Source of the DNA: Anaerolineae bacterium | GTDB taxonomy: Bacteria > Chloroflexota > Anaerolineae > Aggregatilineales > Phototrophicaceae | Assembly (NCBI GenBank): GCA_023382675.1 | Contig: JAHDWN010000043.1 | Location: forward strand, 1 to 55,182 | Direction of reading: 5' to 3' | DNA length: 55,182 nucleotides | In this document: positions 1 through 8,815 of the stretch, in pieces | Layout of the letters: every line of letters starts with the position of its first letter | Numbering within the stretch: position 1 is the first letter of the stretch | Notes under the pieces: model-generated | What the model was told of the DNA's origin: nothing | Database searches by the model: none | What the model saw: only the letters and a program-made list of their open reading frames with translations | Position numbers and translations under genes: made by a program

Positions 1-12
1 TGCATATCTGTG

Positions 13-84
13 AGCGGGTGACGGGAATCGAACCCGTGACATTTTGCTTGGGAAGCAAACGTTCTACCGCTGAACTACACCCGC
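13..84 (-). tRNA. tRNA-Gly (CCC anticodon)
   Basis: The minus strand folds into a complete cloverleaf. The acceptor stem GCGGGTG pairs with CACCCGC, the D arm contains GTTCAGCGGTAGAAC, and the T arm is ACGGG-TTCGATT-CCCGT. The anticodon stem TTTGC/GCAAA encloses the loop TTCCCAA, which gives anticodon CCC for the glycine codon GGG. The discriminator base is U73, as is usual for bacterial tRNA-Gly. The 3' CCA is not encoded (TCA follows on the genome). Confidence 0.97.
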
Positions 85-302
85 GATAGTATGAGGATTA
101 TAGGCCTGCTCGCACGCCCTTGTCAAGATAACCACGCGCCGCGTCGTGCGCTGTGGGCTGGTGTGCGAGGGGCGCAGGGCGACCGGAGGTTAGTGGCCAG
201 CGTCGCGCAACAATCTGCGTGTACAATGTCACAGGCGGCAGCGATCCCGCCGCTGGAGACAAAACCAATCGCAATTCCCGGCAAGCACAACAGGACATCT
301 GC

Positions 303-1457
303 ATGCTCATACGTACTCGTATTTCGTGGCTCATATTCGCGTTCATTGTGTTGAGTGTGAGCACCGCTTATGCGCAGCCGGACACCCTCCCCAAAAAGCT
401 AATCAAATTCGGCTGGGATACCCCACTGCCGGATTATTTGCTGGCGAACATCACGACGATGGAACAACATCCCTTCGATGGCATCAGCATTGGCCTGCAC
501 GTTGGCCCCAAAGTATTCACTCGTTCGCCTTATCCCGACGACGCCTATGCACAAGATCGTGCGGATCTGGCGGCGACGACATTCACGCGCTTCACCGATA
601 ACTTCCTGATCATGTGGGCGGGGACAGCCGAGCAGGACTGGGCCTTTGCCAGCGACTCCGATTGGGCCGCAGCCGAAGCCAACATTCGCAATTTCGCGGC
701 AACAGCGGTGGCAGGCGGTATGCGCGGCATCGCCCTCGATCCTGAGCCGTATGACTTCAGCGCCTGGTGGTACAACCGCGACCGCTACCAGGGGCTGGAA
801 TTCGAACAGGCGCAGGCGCTGGTGCGCGAACGCGGCATACGCTTCATGAGCATCATCCAGGAGTCCATCCCGGATGCGCGGGTGCTGCTGCTGTTCGGGC
901 CTGCGAAAGTGCGGTCGGAGCTAGAAGCGCGTGGCTTTGGCCTGCGCGATAGCCCGTGGGCGCTCTACGGCGCGTTCGTCGAAGGTCTGATCCTGGGCGC
1001 GAACGACACATCCCGCCTGATCGATGGCAACGAATGGTCGTACTACTTCACGAATGCGCAGCAGTTCGTTGACAGCCGTGCCTACATCAATGACTCGATC
1101 CACGCTCTGGCGGATGATCCGACGCTGCGTACACGCTTCGGTGCGGTGGTGGAAATCGGGCAGGCAGTGTACGTCGATGCTGTGCTCGACCTGCGCGGCA
1201 ACCCCGATCACATCGGTTATCACCTGGCCTCGGACGAGCAGCGCCTGCAAATGCTGGAACACAACGTCTACTACGCGCTGCTGAACACTGACGAGTACGT
1301 GTGGATGACAAGCGAGCAAGCCAACTGGTGGGAAGACGACGTTGCTTACGGCGACGCAGCTATTGCCAGCGCGCGTGAGAAAGTGGCAACCGGCGCGCCG
1401 CTCGGCTTCGATGTGGATGCGTTTGTGCAGGCGGCGCTGTCCGGTGATGGCGGCTGA
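303..1457 (+). CDS. Secreted protein, putative glycoside-hydrolase-like TIM barrel
   Basis: The protein has 384 residues. A signal peptide is clear at the N-terminus: MLIRTR, then a hydrophobic core, then cleavage after the AYA of STAYA|QPD. The frame is open further upstream, but the ATG at 303 directly precedes the signal peptide and is the sensible start. The mature protein is rich in Trp, Tyr and Asp and has short barrel-like segments such as GGMRGIALDPEPYDFSAWW and VLLLFG. These resemble the beta-strand ends of glycosidase-type TIM barrels that act on extracellular sugars. I cannot assign a GH family or catalytic residues with certainty, so the substrate is unknown. It stands alone between the tRNA and a convergent MFS gene. 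Confidence 0.6.
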   Translation: MLIRTRISWLIFAFIVLSVSTAYAQPDTLPKKLIKFGWDTPLPDYLLANITTMEQHPFDGISIGLHVGPKVFTRSPYPDDAYAQDRADLAATTFTRFTDNFLIMWAGTAEQDWAFASDSDWAAAEANIRNFAATAVAGGMRGIALDPEPYDFSAWWYNRDRYQGLEFEQAQALVRERGIRFMSIIQESIPDARVLLLFGPAKVRSELEARGFGLRDSPWALYGAFVEGLILGANDTSRLIDGNEWSYYFTNAQQFVDSRAYINDSIHALADDPTLRTRFGAVVEIGQAVYVDAVLDLRGNPDHIGYHLASDEQRLQMLEHNVYYALLNTDEYVWMTSEQANWWEDDVAYGDAAIASAREKVATGAPLGFDVDAFVQAALSGDGG

Positions 1458-1469
1458 CGACAGCAGCGG

Positions 1470-2669
1470 TCAGGCTGGGCTGCGTCGTGCGGCCTCCCGT
1501 GAGAGTGCCAGCAGGCTCCAGAGGCAGACGACGCCGACAAACACGGCCACCCCTGCGCTGAATGTGGGGAACGTCCCGGCTTCCGCCATCGATCCGGCAA
1601 GCACCGCTGTCGCCACGTAAGGAATCTTGGTGAGCAGGGCGACCGCCGAGAGCGTCGTGGCGCGCGCCGCCGAATCGATCCGGTTATTGACAATGATCGA
1701 GATCCAGGTATTGCTCAGTGACCCGGCCAGGCGTATGAGCAGCAGCACGCCGACGCCCCACGTGCCCAGTGGAAACGCGCCGCCTGCGAACCCAAGCGCC
1801 AGCGCGCCGGCGATCAAGATCAGTCCGGTGTATTCCGGCAGACGCCGGCGCAGCCAGGGCACTTTCGTCTGGATGACCGCGCTCGCCAGCGCTGCCAGCG
1901 CGAAGATGACGGCCTGGGCATCCGCATCGAAGCCGAAGCCGACGGCCAGCGTCGGCGAGACGAGACCGAAGGAGAACAGGTAGTAGGCGCCCGTGGTGGC
2001 GAAGATCAGCGGCACAAAGCGCCGCAGCGTTGGCTGCCAGAGCTGGCGGAAGCCCGTGGCAAGCTGAGTGGTGTAGGTGCGAAGCGAGAATTGCCGCTGC
2101 ACACCCGTGGTCGGTTCGCGCAGCCACAAAGTCGCCAGCGCGGCGACGCCGAAAGCGACTGCCCAGGCATAATGTGGCAGCCGTTGATCGATTTGATAGA
2201 ACCACGCGCCGATGAGAGAGCTGACCACCAGCATGACCAGACTGATACTGGTGGCGTTCGCCATGACGCGGTCAAAGCGGGCTTCCTGGCCGCGCTCCTT
2301 GAGCGAGTCGAAGGCCAGCGCCTCAGCGGCACCCGAATAAAACGCCCAGCCGATCTGCGCGATCCAGAACCCGGCCACCAGCACCCAGATCACATCCGCT
2401 GCTGCCATGATGCCGAAGCCGAGGGTGCTGCACGCCAGGGCAAGGGTGAGCGTATGCTTGCGCCCGACTATATCCGAGATCGCTCCGGTGGGCACCTCCA
2501 TCAGCAGGCCGAAGGCAAACGAGGCCGCATCGACAATGCCAAGTTCGCCAAAGGTCATCACGCGCAGCCAGAAGAAGATCCAATTGCCGGTGATGAATGC
2601 GCAGGCCTGCGCCATGGACGTGATGTAGAAGATAGCGATGTTGCGGTCGCCGGTCGTGAAATTGCGCAT
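1470..2669 (-). CDS. MFS transporter
   Basis: This 399-residue integral membrane protein has about twelve hydrophobic segments in two halves, typical of the major facilitator superfamily. The loop between helices 2 and 3 carries the family signature region LLMEVPTGAISDIVGRKH (residues about 55-72), matching the G-x-x-x-D-x-x-G-R-K/R motif A. It probably exports or imports a small molecule by proton-coupled exchange, but the substrate is not readable from sequence. The gene converges on the preceding secreted protein with a 12-nt gap and is divergent from the TIR-FGE gene. No strong Shine-Dalgarno is seen before its ATG. Confidence 0.85.
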   Translation of the reverse strand: MRNFTTGDRNIAIFYITSMAQACAFITGNWIFFWLRVMTFGELGIVDAASFAFGLLMEVPTGAISDIVGRKHTLTLALACSTLGFGIMAAADVIWVLVAGFWIAQIGWAFYSGAAEALAFDSLKERGQEARFDRVMANATSISLVMLVVSSLIGAWFYQIDQRLPHYAWAVAFGVAALATLWLREPTTGVQRQFSLRTYTTQLATGFRQLWQPTLRRFVPLIFATTGAYYLFSFGLVSPTLAVGFGFDADAQAVIFALAALASAVIQTKVPWLRRRLPEYTGLILIAGALALGFAGGAFPLGTWGVGVLLLIRLAGSLSNTWISIIVNNRIDSAARATTLSAVALLTKIPYVATAVLAGSMAEAGTFPTFSAGVAVFVGVVCLWSLLALSREAARRSPA

Positions 2670-2845
2670 TCGTTATCCATTGGTGATGCTCAACACATAT
2701 CACTCTACTGGAGGATGGGAGAATGCGCCTCTGACTTTTGGAGGAACGTGCGCAACGCTGTTTGGGATGTATATGCCGATACGCGGCTCTCGACTGCACG
2801 CGCTGCCGATGGCGGATAATTCACTGTTTGCCAAAATAACCTATC

Positions 2846-2868
2846 ACTGAGATAATAACTTTCTCAGT
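2846..2868. promoter_or_regulatory. Inverted repeat upstream of the TIR-FGE gene
   Basis: ACTGAGA and TCTCAGT form a perfect 7-bp inverted repeat around an AT-rich 9-nt centre that includes the -10-like GATAATAA. It lies 22 nt before the ATG at 2891, in the divergent intergenic region with the MFS gene. It could be a repressor site over the TIR gene promoter or a 5' UTR hairpin; no regulator is identified. Confidence 0.35.
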
Positions 2869-2890
2869 ACGTCGAGTCATCAGTAGCCTT

Positions 2891-4966
2891 ATGCCAAAGC
2901 TGTTTGTTTCTTACAGCCGCAGCGATACCGATTTCACCGTACTACTCATTGAACGGCTGCGCCGTATCTACAACCTGCCGAATGTGTGGTACGACGATGA
3001 CCTGCATGGCGGCGTCCACTGGTGGAAGGCAATTCTCAACGAAATTGCCGAATGCGACGTATTCATTTATCTGCTCAGCAACGAGTCCGTCACCTCGCCC
3101 TACTGCCAGGCGGAATTCACCGAAGCCCAGCGGCTGCAAAAACCGATTGTGACGGTGCAGATCCGGGACAATACACAGCTTTCCGACGACCTGAGCGAAA
3201 TCCAGTACGTCGATATGAAGCGTGGCCTTGACGACGAGAACCTGGCAAGGCTCATTCGCGCAATTAACGAACAATCCGCGCTGGCGAAGAAAAGACGCAC
3301 GCTCTGGGCACCGCCCACGCCGATGCCCACGATTCCGATGCATGAGGAGGCCGCCAGCCCGGCACGCGCCGAAGTTAATACGCCCACCCTGCGCATGACG
3401 ATCCCTACAGGAGCAACACCGCTTGCTCACGCCGGTGAGCGAACCTCGTTCAACAGCATGATCGTTACCGGTGGGCTGGCTATTCTCGCTCTTGCCATCG
3501 GTATCTTGCTGCTGCAAGCGGGCAATCCCACGGTTGCGCCTGCATCGACCGCGACCCTGGAGCAGACACAGACGCCCGTAGCGCAAAGCACGATGCCCCC
3601 AGCAACCGCCGTACCTCAGGTCGCTCAGGCAAATACGGCAACGGCCTCGCCTTCGTCTACGCTCTCCAGGGATGAACAGACGGCCACAGTGGTTGTCCTA
3701 ACGCGCCAGAGTGCCAGTGTTGAAACCCAGGTGTGGATCGACATCACGCTGACGATGCTGGTGGCCACGGATACACCCACCGTGACAGCGACGCCAACGC
3801 TAACGCCCTCGCCCACGCCAAACGCGACCGGCACCTATGAATCCTTGCAAGCGACCGTTTTCTACTTCCAGACCATGGCAGCCTGGACGGATACACCGAC
3901 GCCGACCGCGACTCATACGCCATCGCTGACGCCGGCACCGACGTATACGCCGACCGCAACCCGCACGCCTTCGCGCACACCGACGCACACGCCCTCACCG
4001 ACCCGTACCGCGACGCGCACGCCAACACAAACCCCCTCGGCGACGCCGACGTATACGCCGACCGCAACCCGCACGCCTTCGCGCACACCGACGCACACGC
4101 CCTCGCCGACTCGTACCGCGACGAACACGTCTACATCCACGCCTTCGCGCACGCCGACGGCAACCCGCACACCGACGTACACGCCCACACCAACCATCAC
4201 GCCGACGTACACGCCATCGGCAACCCTCAGCCCAATTCAGGCAGCCTATGTGCAGGCAGCGGAGTACGACTTCGAGGACGGCAACGATGCCTGGACGCCC
4301 ATCGAGTACGAATTCGACGGTGTGACAATGGTGCTTGTGCCTGCGGGCTGCTTCCAAATGGGGAGCGATAACGCTGAACTCAATGAGCAGCCAGTTCATG
4401 AGCAGTGTTTCGACGAACCATTCTGGATCGATAAATACGAAGTGACCAACGCACAATTTGCGCGCTTTGATGGACACATTGGGCGCCAGCGCAGTTGGAC
4501 AGGCGACGAACGCCCGGTGGATAGTATCACCTGGTACGAGGCGCGCGACTTCTGCAAGCTGCGTGATGCACGCTTGCCCACCGAGCGCGAATGGGAGTAC
4601 GCCGCGCGCGGGCCGGATAACCTGTACTATCCCTGGGGAAACACGTGGAACCCAGACAACGCTACCTGGCGCGGAAACTCCAACGCACAGACTGCAAATG
4701 TCGGCAGTCATCCGGGCGGCACGTCGTGGGTGGGCGCACTCGACATGAGCGGGAACGTATGGGACTGGGTGAGTACGACACTGCTCCCCTATCCCTACAC
4801 GCCGGATAGCGAAATTGAGTTCGAGGATGAGCCGTTTTTGCGCGGGGTGCGCGGGGCCTCGTGGTCTGACGATAACGTTTACTTTCTGCGTGCGGTGGCG
4901 CGCGGCAGATTCCAGCCTGACGACGCAGCTCCGTTCATTGGTTTCCGCTGTGCTCGGTCTGTCTAA
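2891..4966 (+). CDS. TIR domain - transmembrane - Thr/Pro stalk - FGE/SUMF1-like protein
   Basis: This 691-residue protein has four parts. Residues 1-125 are a TIR_2 domain starting [10 protein letters not shown], with the putative NAD-hydrolysing glutamate at Glu75 in the SPYCQAE motif. A single membrane helix lies at about 190-208. A low-complexity stalk of TPT/TPTP type follows to about 450. The C-terminus (about 479-691) is an FGE-sulfatase/SUMF1-like domain ([44 protein letters not shown]). With no signal peptide the TIR head should be cytoplasmic and the FGE-like domain outside. In other conflict and signalling proteins FGE-like domains often serve as binding modules; true formylglycine synthesis here is not demonstrated. 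It precedes the Clp-like gene by 107 nt. It could be a stress or cell-surface sensor that triggers a TIR output. Confidence 0.85.
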   Translation: MPKLFVSYSRSDTDFTVLLIERLRRIYNLPNVWYDDDLHGGVHWWKAILNEIAECDVFIYLLSNESVTSPYCQAEFTEAQRLQKPIVTVQIRDNTQLSDDLSEIQYVDMKRGLDDENLARLIRAINEQSALAKKRRTLWAPPTPMPTIPMHEEAASPARAEVNTPTLRMTIPTGATPLAHAGERTSFNSMIVTGGLAILALAIGILLLQAGNPTVAPASTATLEQTQTPVAQSTMPPATAVPQVAQANTATASPSSTLSRDEQTATVVVLTRQSASVETQVWIDITLTMLVATDTPTVTATPTLTPSPTPNATGTYESLQATVFYFQTMAAWTDTPTPTATHTPSLTPAPTYTPTATRTPSRTPTHTPSPTRTATRTPTQTPSATPTYTPTATRTPSRTPTHTPSPTRTATNTSTSTPSRTPTATRTPTYTPTPTITPTYTPSATLSPIQAAYVQAAEYDFEDGNDAWTPIEYEFDGVTMVLVPAGCFQMGSDNAELNEQPVHEQCFDEPFWIDKYEVTNAQFARFDGHIGRQRSWTGDERPVDSITWYEARDFCKLRDARLPTEREWEYAARGPDNLYYPWGNTWNPDNATWRGNSNAQTANVGSHPGGTSWVGALDMSGNVWDWVSTTLLPYPYTPDSEIEFEDEPFLRGVRGASWSDDNVYFLRAVARGRFQPDDAAPFIGFRCARSV
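3938..4123 (+). repeat. 78-bp tandem duplication in the Thr/Pro stalk
   Basis: Positions 3938-4015 and 4046-4123 are almost identical (about two visible mismatches) at an offset of 108 nt, or 36 codons. The repeat keeps the reading frame and lengthens the TPT-type stalk, indicating recent slippage or unequal recombination. Confidence 0.8.
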
Positions 4967-5073
4967 GTGCTGCACGAACGTTAAGAGCCAGCTTCGATGC
5001 TTGTCGCAGCGAGCGTTTTCCGCTACCCTTGCACATGATGCAAGACACCCAACACTAAGGAATCGACGCGCAT

Positions 5074-7317
5074 ATGGGCACGCTCAATCCCGATCTGGTT
5101 TCGAAGGATGTCGATGCCATCCTGAATGATGCCGTCGCACTCAAGGATGAGTATCGCAAGTCGATGCTGATACCGGAGTTAGTGCTGCTGGCGCTGCTGC
5201 GGCGCAAGGACACGGCTGCCGCCCGCCTGCTCAATCTGTTCAAGACAGAGCGCGGCGTTGATCTCGAACGCCTCGACCGGCAAACGCATCTGGCCGTCGA
5301 GCAGCGGCGCGATCAAGACGGCAACCTGGATTTTGCAGCGCTGAACAACCGATTGGTGCCAATGTCGCGCCAGACGATCATTCTGATCGATGAGTCACTG
5401 ACCGTTGCCCAGGCCGCCCACGAGATCCGCGTCGATACCGATCACGTGCTGCAAGTCCTGGGCGAGAGCAGCATGAGCACCAGCGGCCTGCTGCGTCAAC
5501 ATGGCATCACACCCAAAGCGATCCAGGACATCCTCAGCGATAACAGCCGCGTCATCACCCGCGCCGAAGCGACCACGCGCGATTTCGTCGCCAGCGCCAA
5601 GAGCGGCAAGCTCAAGCCCGTCTATTTCCGCGAGAACCTGCTGCGCGAGATGATCAATATCCTGTCGCAGTCGATCAGCCGCCACATCATCCTGATCGGG
5701 CCGGACGGCGTCGGCAAGCGGACGCTCGCCTACAGCCTGGCGCTGCTCATGAGTGAAGGCAAAGGACCGAACGGACTGAAGAGCCTGGTGCAGGTGGATG
5801 AGGCGGCGCTGCTGGAAAGCGATCAGAAAGCGGTGCGCATGGGCCTGAATCAGGCGCGCGGCGGCATTTTCTTCGTGCCGCTGCTGCATCGCTTCTTCGG
5901 CGGGCCGATCAAAGCCGAATTCGGCAAGGCGACGCCGTTGATCCAGAAGGCGTTCCTCGAAGACGATCCGATCATCATCGGCACGACCACCGATCAGGAA
6001 TGGCAGAACCGGCTGATGAGCATCAACGCCATCACCGAGAATGCCCAGCTTTTGCGCGTGCCGGAACCGAGCGTCGAAGAGACCATCGAAATTCTCAAAG
6101 TCATGCGCCCGCACATCGAGGCTGATTACGATCTCAAGGTCAACGAAGAAGCGCTGGCCCTCGCCGCCCGGCTGGCGAAGCGCTACATGGGCAGCAATCC
6201 TCTGCCGCGCAGTGCCGAGCAGCTTATGCATCGCTCCGCCGCGCTCGTCAGCATGGCGCGCCAGACGCAGCTTCCGTATAAGCCCGAACTCGACGATCCG
6301 TCGACGCTCGATGCCGAAGATATCACGCTGGCGGCCAGCCAGATGACCGGCGTGCCAGTGAGCAAGCTCGGTGAAGACGAGCGCCTGCGCTATGCCAGCA
6401 TGGTCGAGCACATCAAGGAGCGGCTGGTCGGGCAGGATCAGGCTGTGCTCGCCGTCAGCCGGGCGATCAAGACGGCGCGTGTCGGTCTCAAAGATCCCAA
6501 GCGCCCGATTGGTGCGTTCCTCTTTCTCGGCCCGACCGGCGTTGGCAAGACTGAACTGGCGCGCGCGCTGGCCGAATTCATGTTTGGCAGCGAGGACGCC
6601 ATGCTGCCGCTCGATATGAGCGAGTTCAAAGATGAAAGCAGCATCAATCGCCTGCTCGGTTCGCCCAGCGGCTACGTCGATAGCGAGGCAGGCGGCCAGT
6701 TGACCGAGCGCGTCAAGCAGCAGCCATATATCATCGTGCTCTTCGACGAGGTCGAAAAAGCGCATCCACGGATCATGGACATCCTCTTGCAGGTGATCGA
6801 AGAAGGTCGCCTGACCGATGGGCGCGGCAATCAGGTCAGCTTCAGCGAGACGGTGATCATTCTGACGAGCAATCTCGGCTCGCAAGACCTGGCCGTGCCG
6901 GTCATCAACGATGAGGTGCGCGAGGCTGCCATGGAGGCAGTGCGCACGTGGTTCCGCCCGGAATTCCTCAATCGCCTCGACGAAGTTATCATGTTCAACG
7001 CGCTGACCGCCGAGGACATGGCGGACATTCTCAAGCTCATGCTCAAGAAAGAGACGAAGATGGCCGCCGAGCGCGGTTTGACGCTCGACTTCAGCGAGGC
7101 GGCGCAAAGCTGGATGCTGGCGCAGAACACCGAGCCACAGTACGGCGCGCGTCCGCTGCGCCGCATCATCCGCCGGACTGTGCGCGAGCCGCTGGCGGAT
7201 TTCCTGCTGCGTGCCAACCCGCCGCGCGGGACGACGGTCAAGATCGACACCACGCCTAACGGCGATGGTCTGTCATTCGCGGCGGTGGCTGCGGACGGGA
7301 CGGCGATCACGGTGTAG
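5074..7317 (+). CDS. Clp/Hsp100-family AAA+ ATPase with a degenerate first ATPase domain
   Basis: The protein has 747 residues: a Clp N-terminal-like helical region (about 1-160), then two AAA+ domains. The second (D2) is intact: Walker A GPTGVGKT (about 486-493), Walker B VLFDEVEKAH, sensor TSNLGS, and FRPEFLNRLDE. The first (D1) is odd. Its P-loop is GPDGVGKRT (about 208), and where Walker B should read IDE it reads GGIFFVPLLHRFF with no acidic pair. There is no ClpB coiled-coil middle domain, and no IGF/LGF-type ClpP-binding loop between TSNLGS and FRPEF. It is therefore best seen as a ClpP-independent unfoldase or remodeller driven mainly by D2. It is shorter than ClpB (about 860) and ClpC (about 810). 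The TIR-FGE gene lies just upstream in the same direction. Confidence 0.88.
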   Translation: MGTLNPDLVSKDVDAILNDAVALKDEYRKSMLIPELVLLALLRRKDTAAARLLNLFKTERGVDLERLDRQTHLAVEQRRDQDGNLDFAALNNRLVPMSRQTIILIDESLTVAQAAHEIRVDTDHVLQVLGESSMSTSGLLRQHGITPKAIQDILSDNSRVITRAEATTRDFVASAKSGKLKPVYFRENLLREMINILSQSISRHIILIGPDGVGKRTLAYSLALLMSEGKGPNGLKSLVQVDEAALLESDQKAVRMGLNQARGGIFFVPLLHRFFGGPIKAEFGKATPLIQKAFLEDDPIIIGTTTDQEWQNRLMSINAITENAQLLRVPEPSVEETIEILKVMRPHIEADYDLKVNEEALALAARLAKRYMGSNPLPRSAEQLMHRSAALVSMARQTQLPYKPELDDPSTLDAEDITLAASQMTGVPVSKLGEDERLRYASMVEHIKERLVGQDQAVLAVSRAIKTARVGLKDPKRPIGAFLFLGPTGVGKTELARALAEFMFGSEDAMLPLDMSEFKDESSINRLLGSPSGYVDSEAGGQLTERVKQQPYIIVLFDEVEKAHPRIMDILLQVIEEGRLTDGRGNQVSFSETVIILTSNLGSQDLAVPVINDEVREAAMEAVRTWFRPEFLNRLDEVIMFNALTAEDMADILKLMLKKETKMAAERGLTLDFSEAAQSWMLAQNTEPQYGARPLRRIIRRTVREPLADFLLRANPPRGTTVKIDTTPNGDGLSFAAVAADGTAITV

Positions 7318-7410
7318 CCTGTTGGCTTTCGGCGGTCGGCTAGCGGCCTTCAAAATGGGATTGTGAAAGCTAGAGGAACGACGACTGGGCGAGTGCGGGA
7401 GACAGTACAG

Positions 7411-7992
7411 ATGGATGCTTCGCAAGTCGACATCAAGCGTATGTCAATGGACGAGTTCATTGCCCGTTTCAACGACGCGCCGTTCGAACTGATCGATGGG
7501 GAGTGTGTTCCGGTGACGCCTGTTTTGCTCGGCCATGGACAAACGAACCGCTCGCTCTTCCGCCCCCTAGATGCCTTTGTCGAGGAACACAACCTCGGCG
7601 AAGTTTACTACGAAGTTCCTTACGTACTGGTCTACGACTCGGAATGGGTGACTGGCTCGCGCGTGCCCGATCTGATGTTCATCGCGCGAACCCGGTGGGA
7701 TGCCTACACGCAAGCCGACGCCGATTACGAGTCCAAGCCGGTCGTGCTCGTACCAGACTTGTGCGTTGAGATCGTCTCGAAGAACGACAGCTTTGATGAG
7801 GTGCAGGCCAAAGTCGCTCGCTATCTCGACGATGGCGTGCGCATGATCTGGGTGGTCGATCAGAAGAACAAGCTGGTCATTGTGCATCGCAGCGGCAGCA
7901 ATCAATCCACCACGCACAGACTGGGCGCTACTCTCAGCGGTGAGGATGTGCTGCCAGGCTTCGCGCTGCCAATTACCGATGTGTTTGCATAA
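7411..7992 (+). CDS. Uma2 family (DUF820) putative endonuclease-fold protein
   Basis: The 193-residue protein fits the Uma2 family, which has a PD-(D/E)xK nuclease-like fold. The family pattern is visible as VTGSRVPDLMFI and, about 40 residues later, LCVEIVSKND, followed by KVARYLDDGVRMIWVVDQKNKLVIVH. The Asp of VPD and the Glu of VEIVS are the likely metal ligands. An in-frame GTG at 7363 would add 16 residues, but the ATG at 7411 has a better upstream GGGAG and matches the family start (DEFIARFNDAPFELIDGE). Uma2 proteins are abundant in Chloroflexota and Cyanobacteria and their biological role is unclear. Confidence 0.85.
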   Translation: MDASQVDIKRMSMDEFIARFNDAPFELIDGECVPVTPVLLGHGQTNRSLFRPLDAFVEEHNLGEVYYEVPYVLVYDSEWVTGSRVPDLMFIARTRWDAYTQADADYESKPVVLVPDLCVEIVSKNDSFDEVQAKVARYLDDGVRMIWVVDQKNKLVIVHRSGSNQSTTHRLGATLSGEDVLPGFALPITDVFA

Positions 7993-8021
7993 CTCGGCTT
8001 ATTGCCTATCTAGATCTCCTC

Positions 8022-8672
8022 ATGGCCATCGACCAAAACCTCAGCGCGAACGTCGGGATCGGCATTCTCGTCTGGTGCGTGATCTACGCCTCGGATTACG
8101 CCCTGACGATCATCGGCGCACGCCTGTATAAGCGCTACGTCAGCGAGCACGTCACAACCGGCGGCAGCTACGAGCTAAACCCGATCTTTCAGCGCGATGT
8201 CGACCGCCAGCGCTTGATCAGCCCGCGCTTCCTGCTCATGCTGATCCTGGTGGTGGTTTACCTGCTGTTCGTCGCCGATTTCTTCAAAGATCCGCGCTTC
8301 TTCGTGCTCGTGATTGGCATGTTGTACCTGATCGAAGTGCCGGTACACTTCCGCCACTTCCAGAATATCCGTCTCGCACTCATGCTGCGGCGCGATCCGA
8401 CGCTCGCGCAGGGGCACATCGCCTACAAGCGCGTGCTCTCATACAACCTGATCGCGCTCGATTTCTTCTTTTACGGCGTCCTCTGGCTGATTCTGGCGCT
8501 GGTGAGCGGCAGTATTTTCTTTCTCGGCGGCGTGCTCGGCTGCCTGATCGAGGTGCTGCGCTTCTACTGGCTCGGCGTCCGCGTCCAGCGTGCGGAGGAG
8601 ACCCGTGCGACGGTGCTGCCCGCGCCGCAGACGGAGGCCGAAGAAGCCTTGGGAGATGTTCCTGCCGATTAA
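8022..8672 (+). CDS. Integral membrane protein of unknown function
   Basis: This 216-residue protein has about five hydrophobic segments (about 10-30, 65-85, 90-110, 145-165 and 165-185) and a charged C-terminal tail. I recognise no family signature. It starts 29 nt after the Uma2 gene, so the two may be co-transcribed, and it is followed by a strong terminator hairpin. An Asn-Pro pair in the first loop (GGSYELNPIFQRD) is a possible conserved element. Confidence 0.6.
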   Translation: MAIDQNLSANVGIGILVWCVIYASDYALTIIGARLYKRYVSEHVTTGGSYELNPIFQRDVDRQRLISPRFLLMLILVVVYLLFVADFFKDPRFFVLVIGMLYLIEVPVHFRHFQNIRLALMLRRDPTLAQGHIAYKRVLSYNLIALDFFFYGVLWLILALVSGSIFFLGGVLGCLIEVLRFYWLGVRVQRAEETRATVLPAPQTEAEEALGDVPAD

Positions 8673-8698
8673 TATCACCACAGCAAAACGAAGTCCAG

Positions 8699-8724
8699 AA
8701 ACGGGTGCAGCGCTGCACCCGTTT
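8699..8724 (+). terminator. Rho-independent terminator
   Basis: A perfect 26-bp palindrome (AAACGGGTGCAGC followed directly by its complement) ends in TTTT. It lies 26 nt after the stop of the membrane protein gene. Its symmetry means it could also work in the other direction. Confidence 0.8.
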
Positions 8725-8815
8725 TCGCATCCAAACTCGGTCGCACGCGCGGCAGAATCGGATTAGAATGGGAAAGGGAGATCAATCGCCAATGTGATAC
8801 CAATCATCTGAGATT

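Noticed and set aside
3913-4212. Val/Gly repeat protein on the minus strand (GVGVGV-type)
   Set aside because: It is only the complement of the Thr/Pro stalk of the TIR-FGE gene.
3780-4235. CRISPR-like direct repeats
   Set aside because: The repeats are in-frame TPT/TPTP codons of a protein stalk, with no constant repeat-spacer structure.
5395-7107. Long open frame (570 codons) on the minus strand opposite the Clp gene
   Set aside because: It lies fully inside a clear Clp ATPase gene with intact motifs; high GC produces such antisense frames. Its translation is rich in His, Arg and Asp with no domain.
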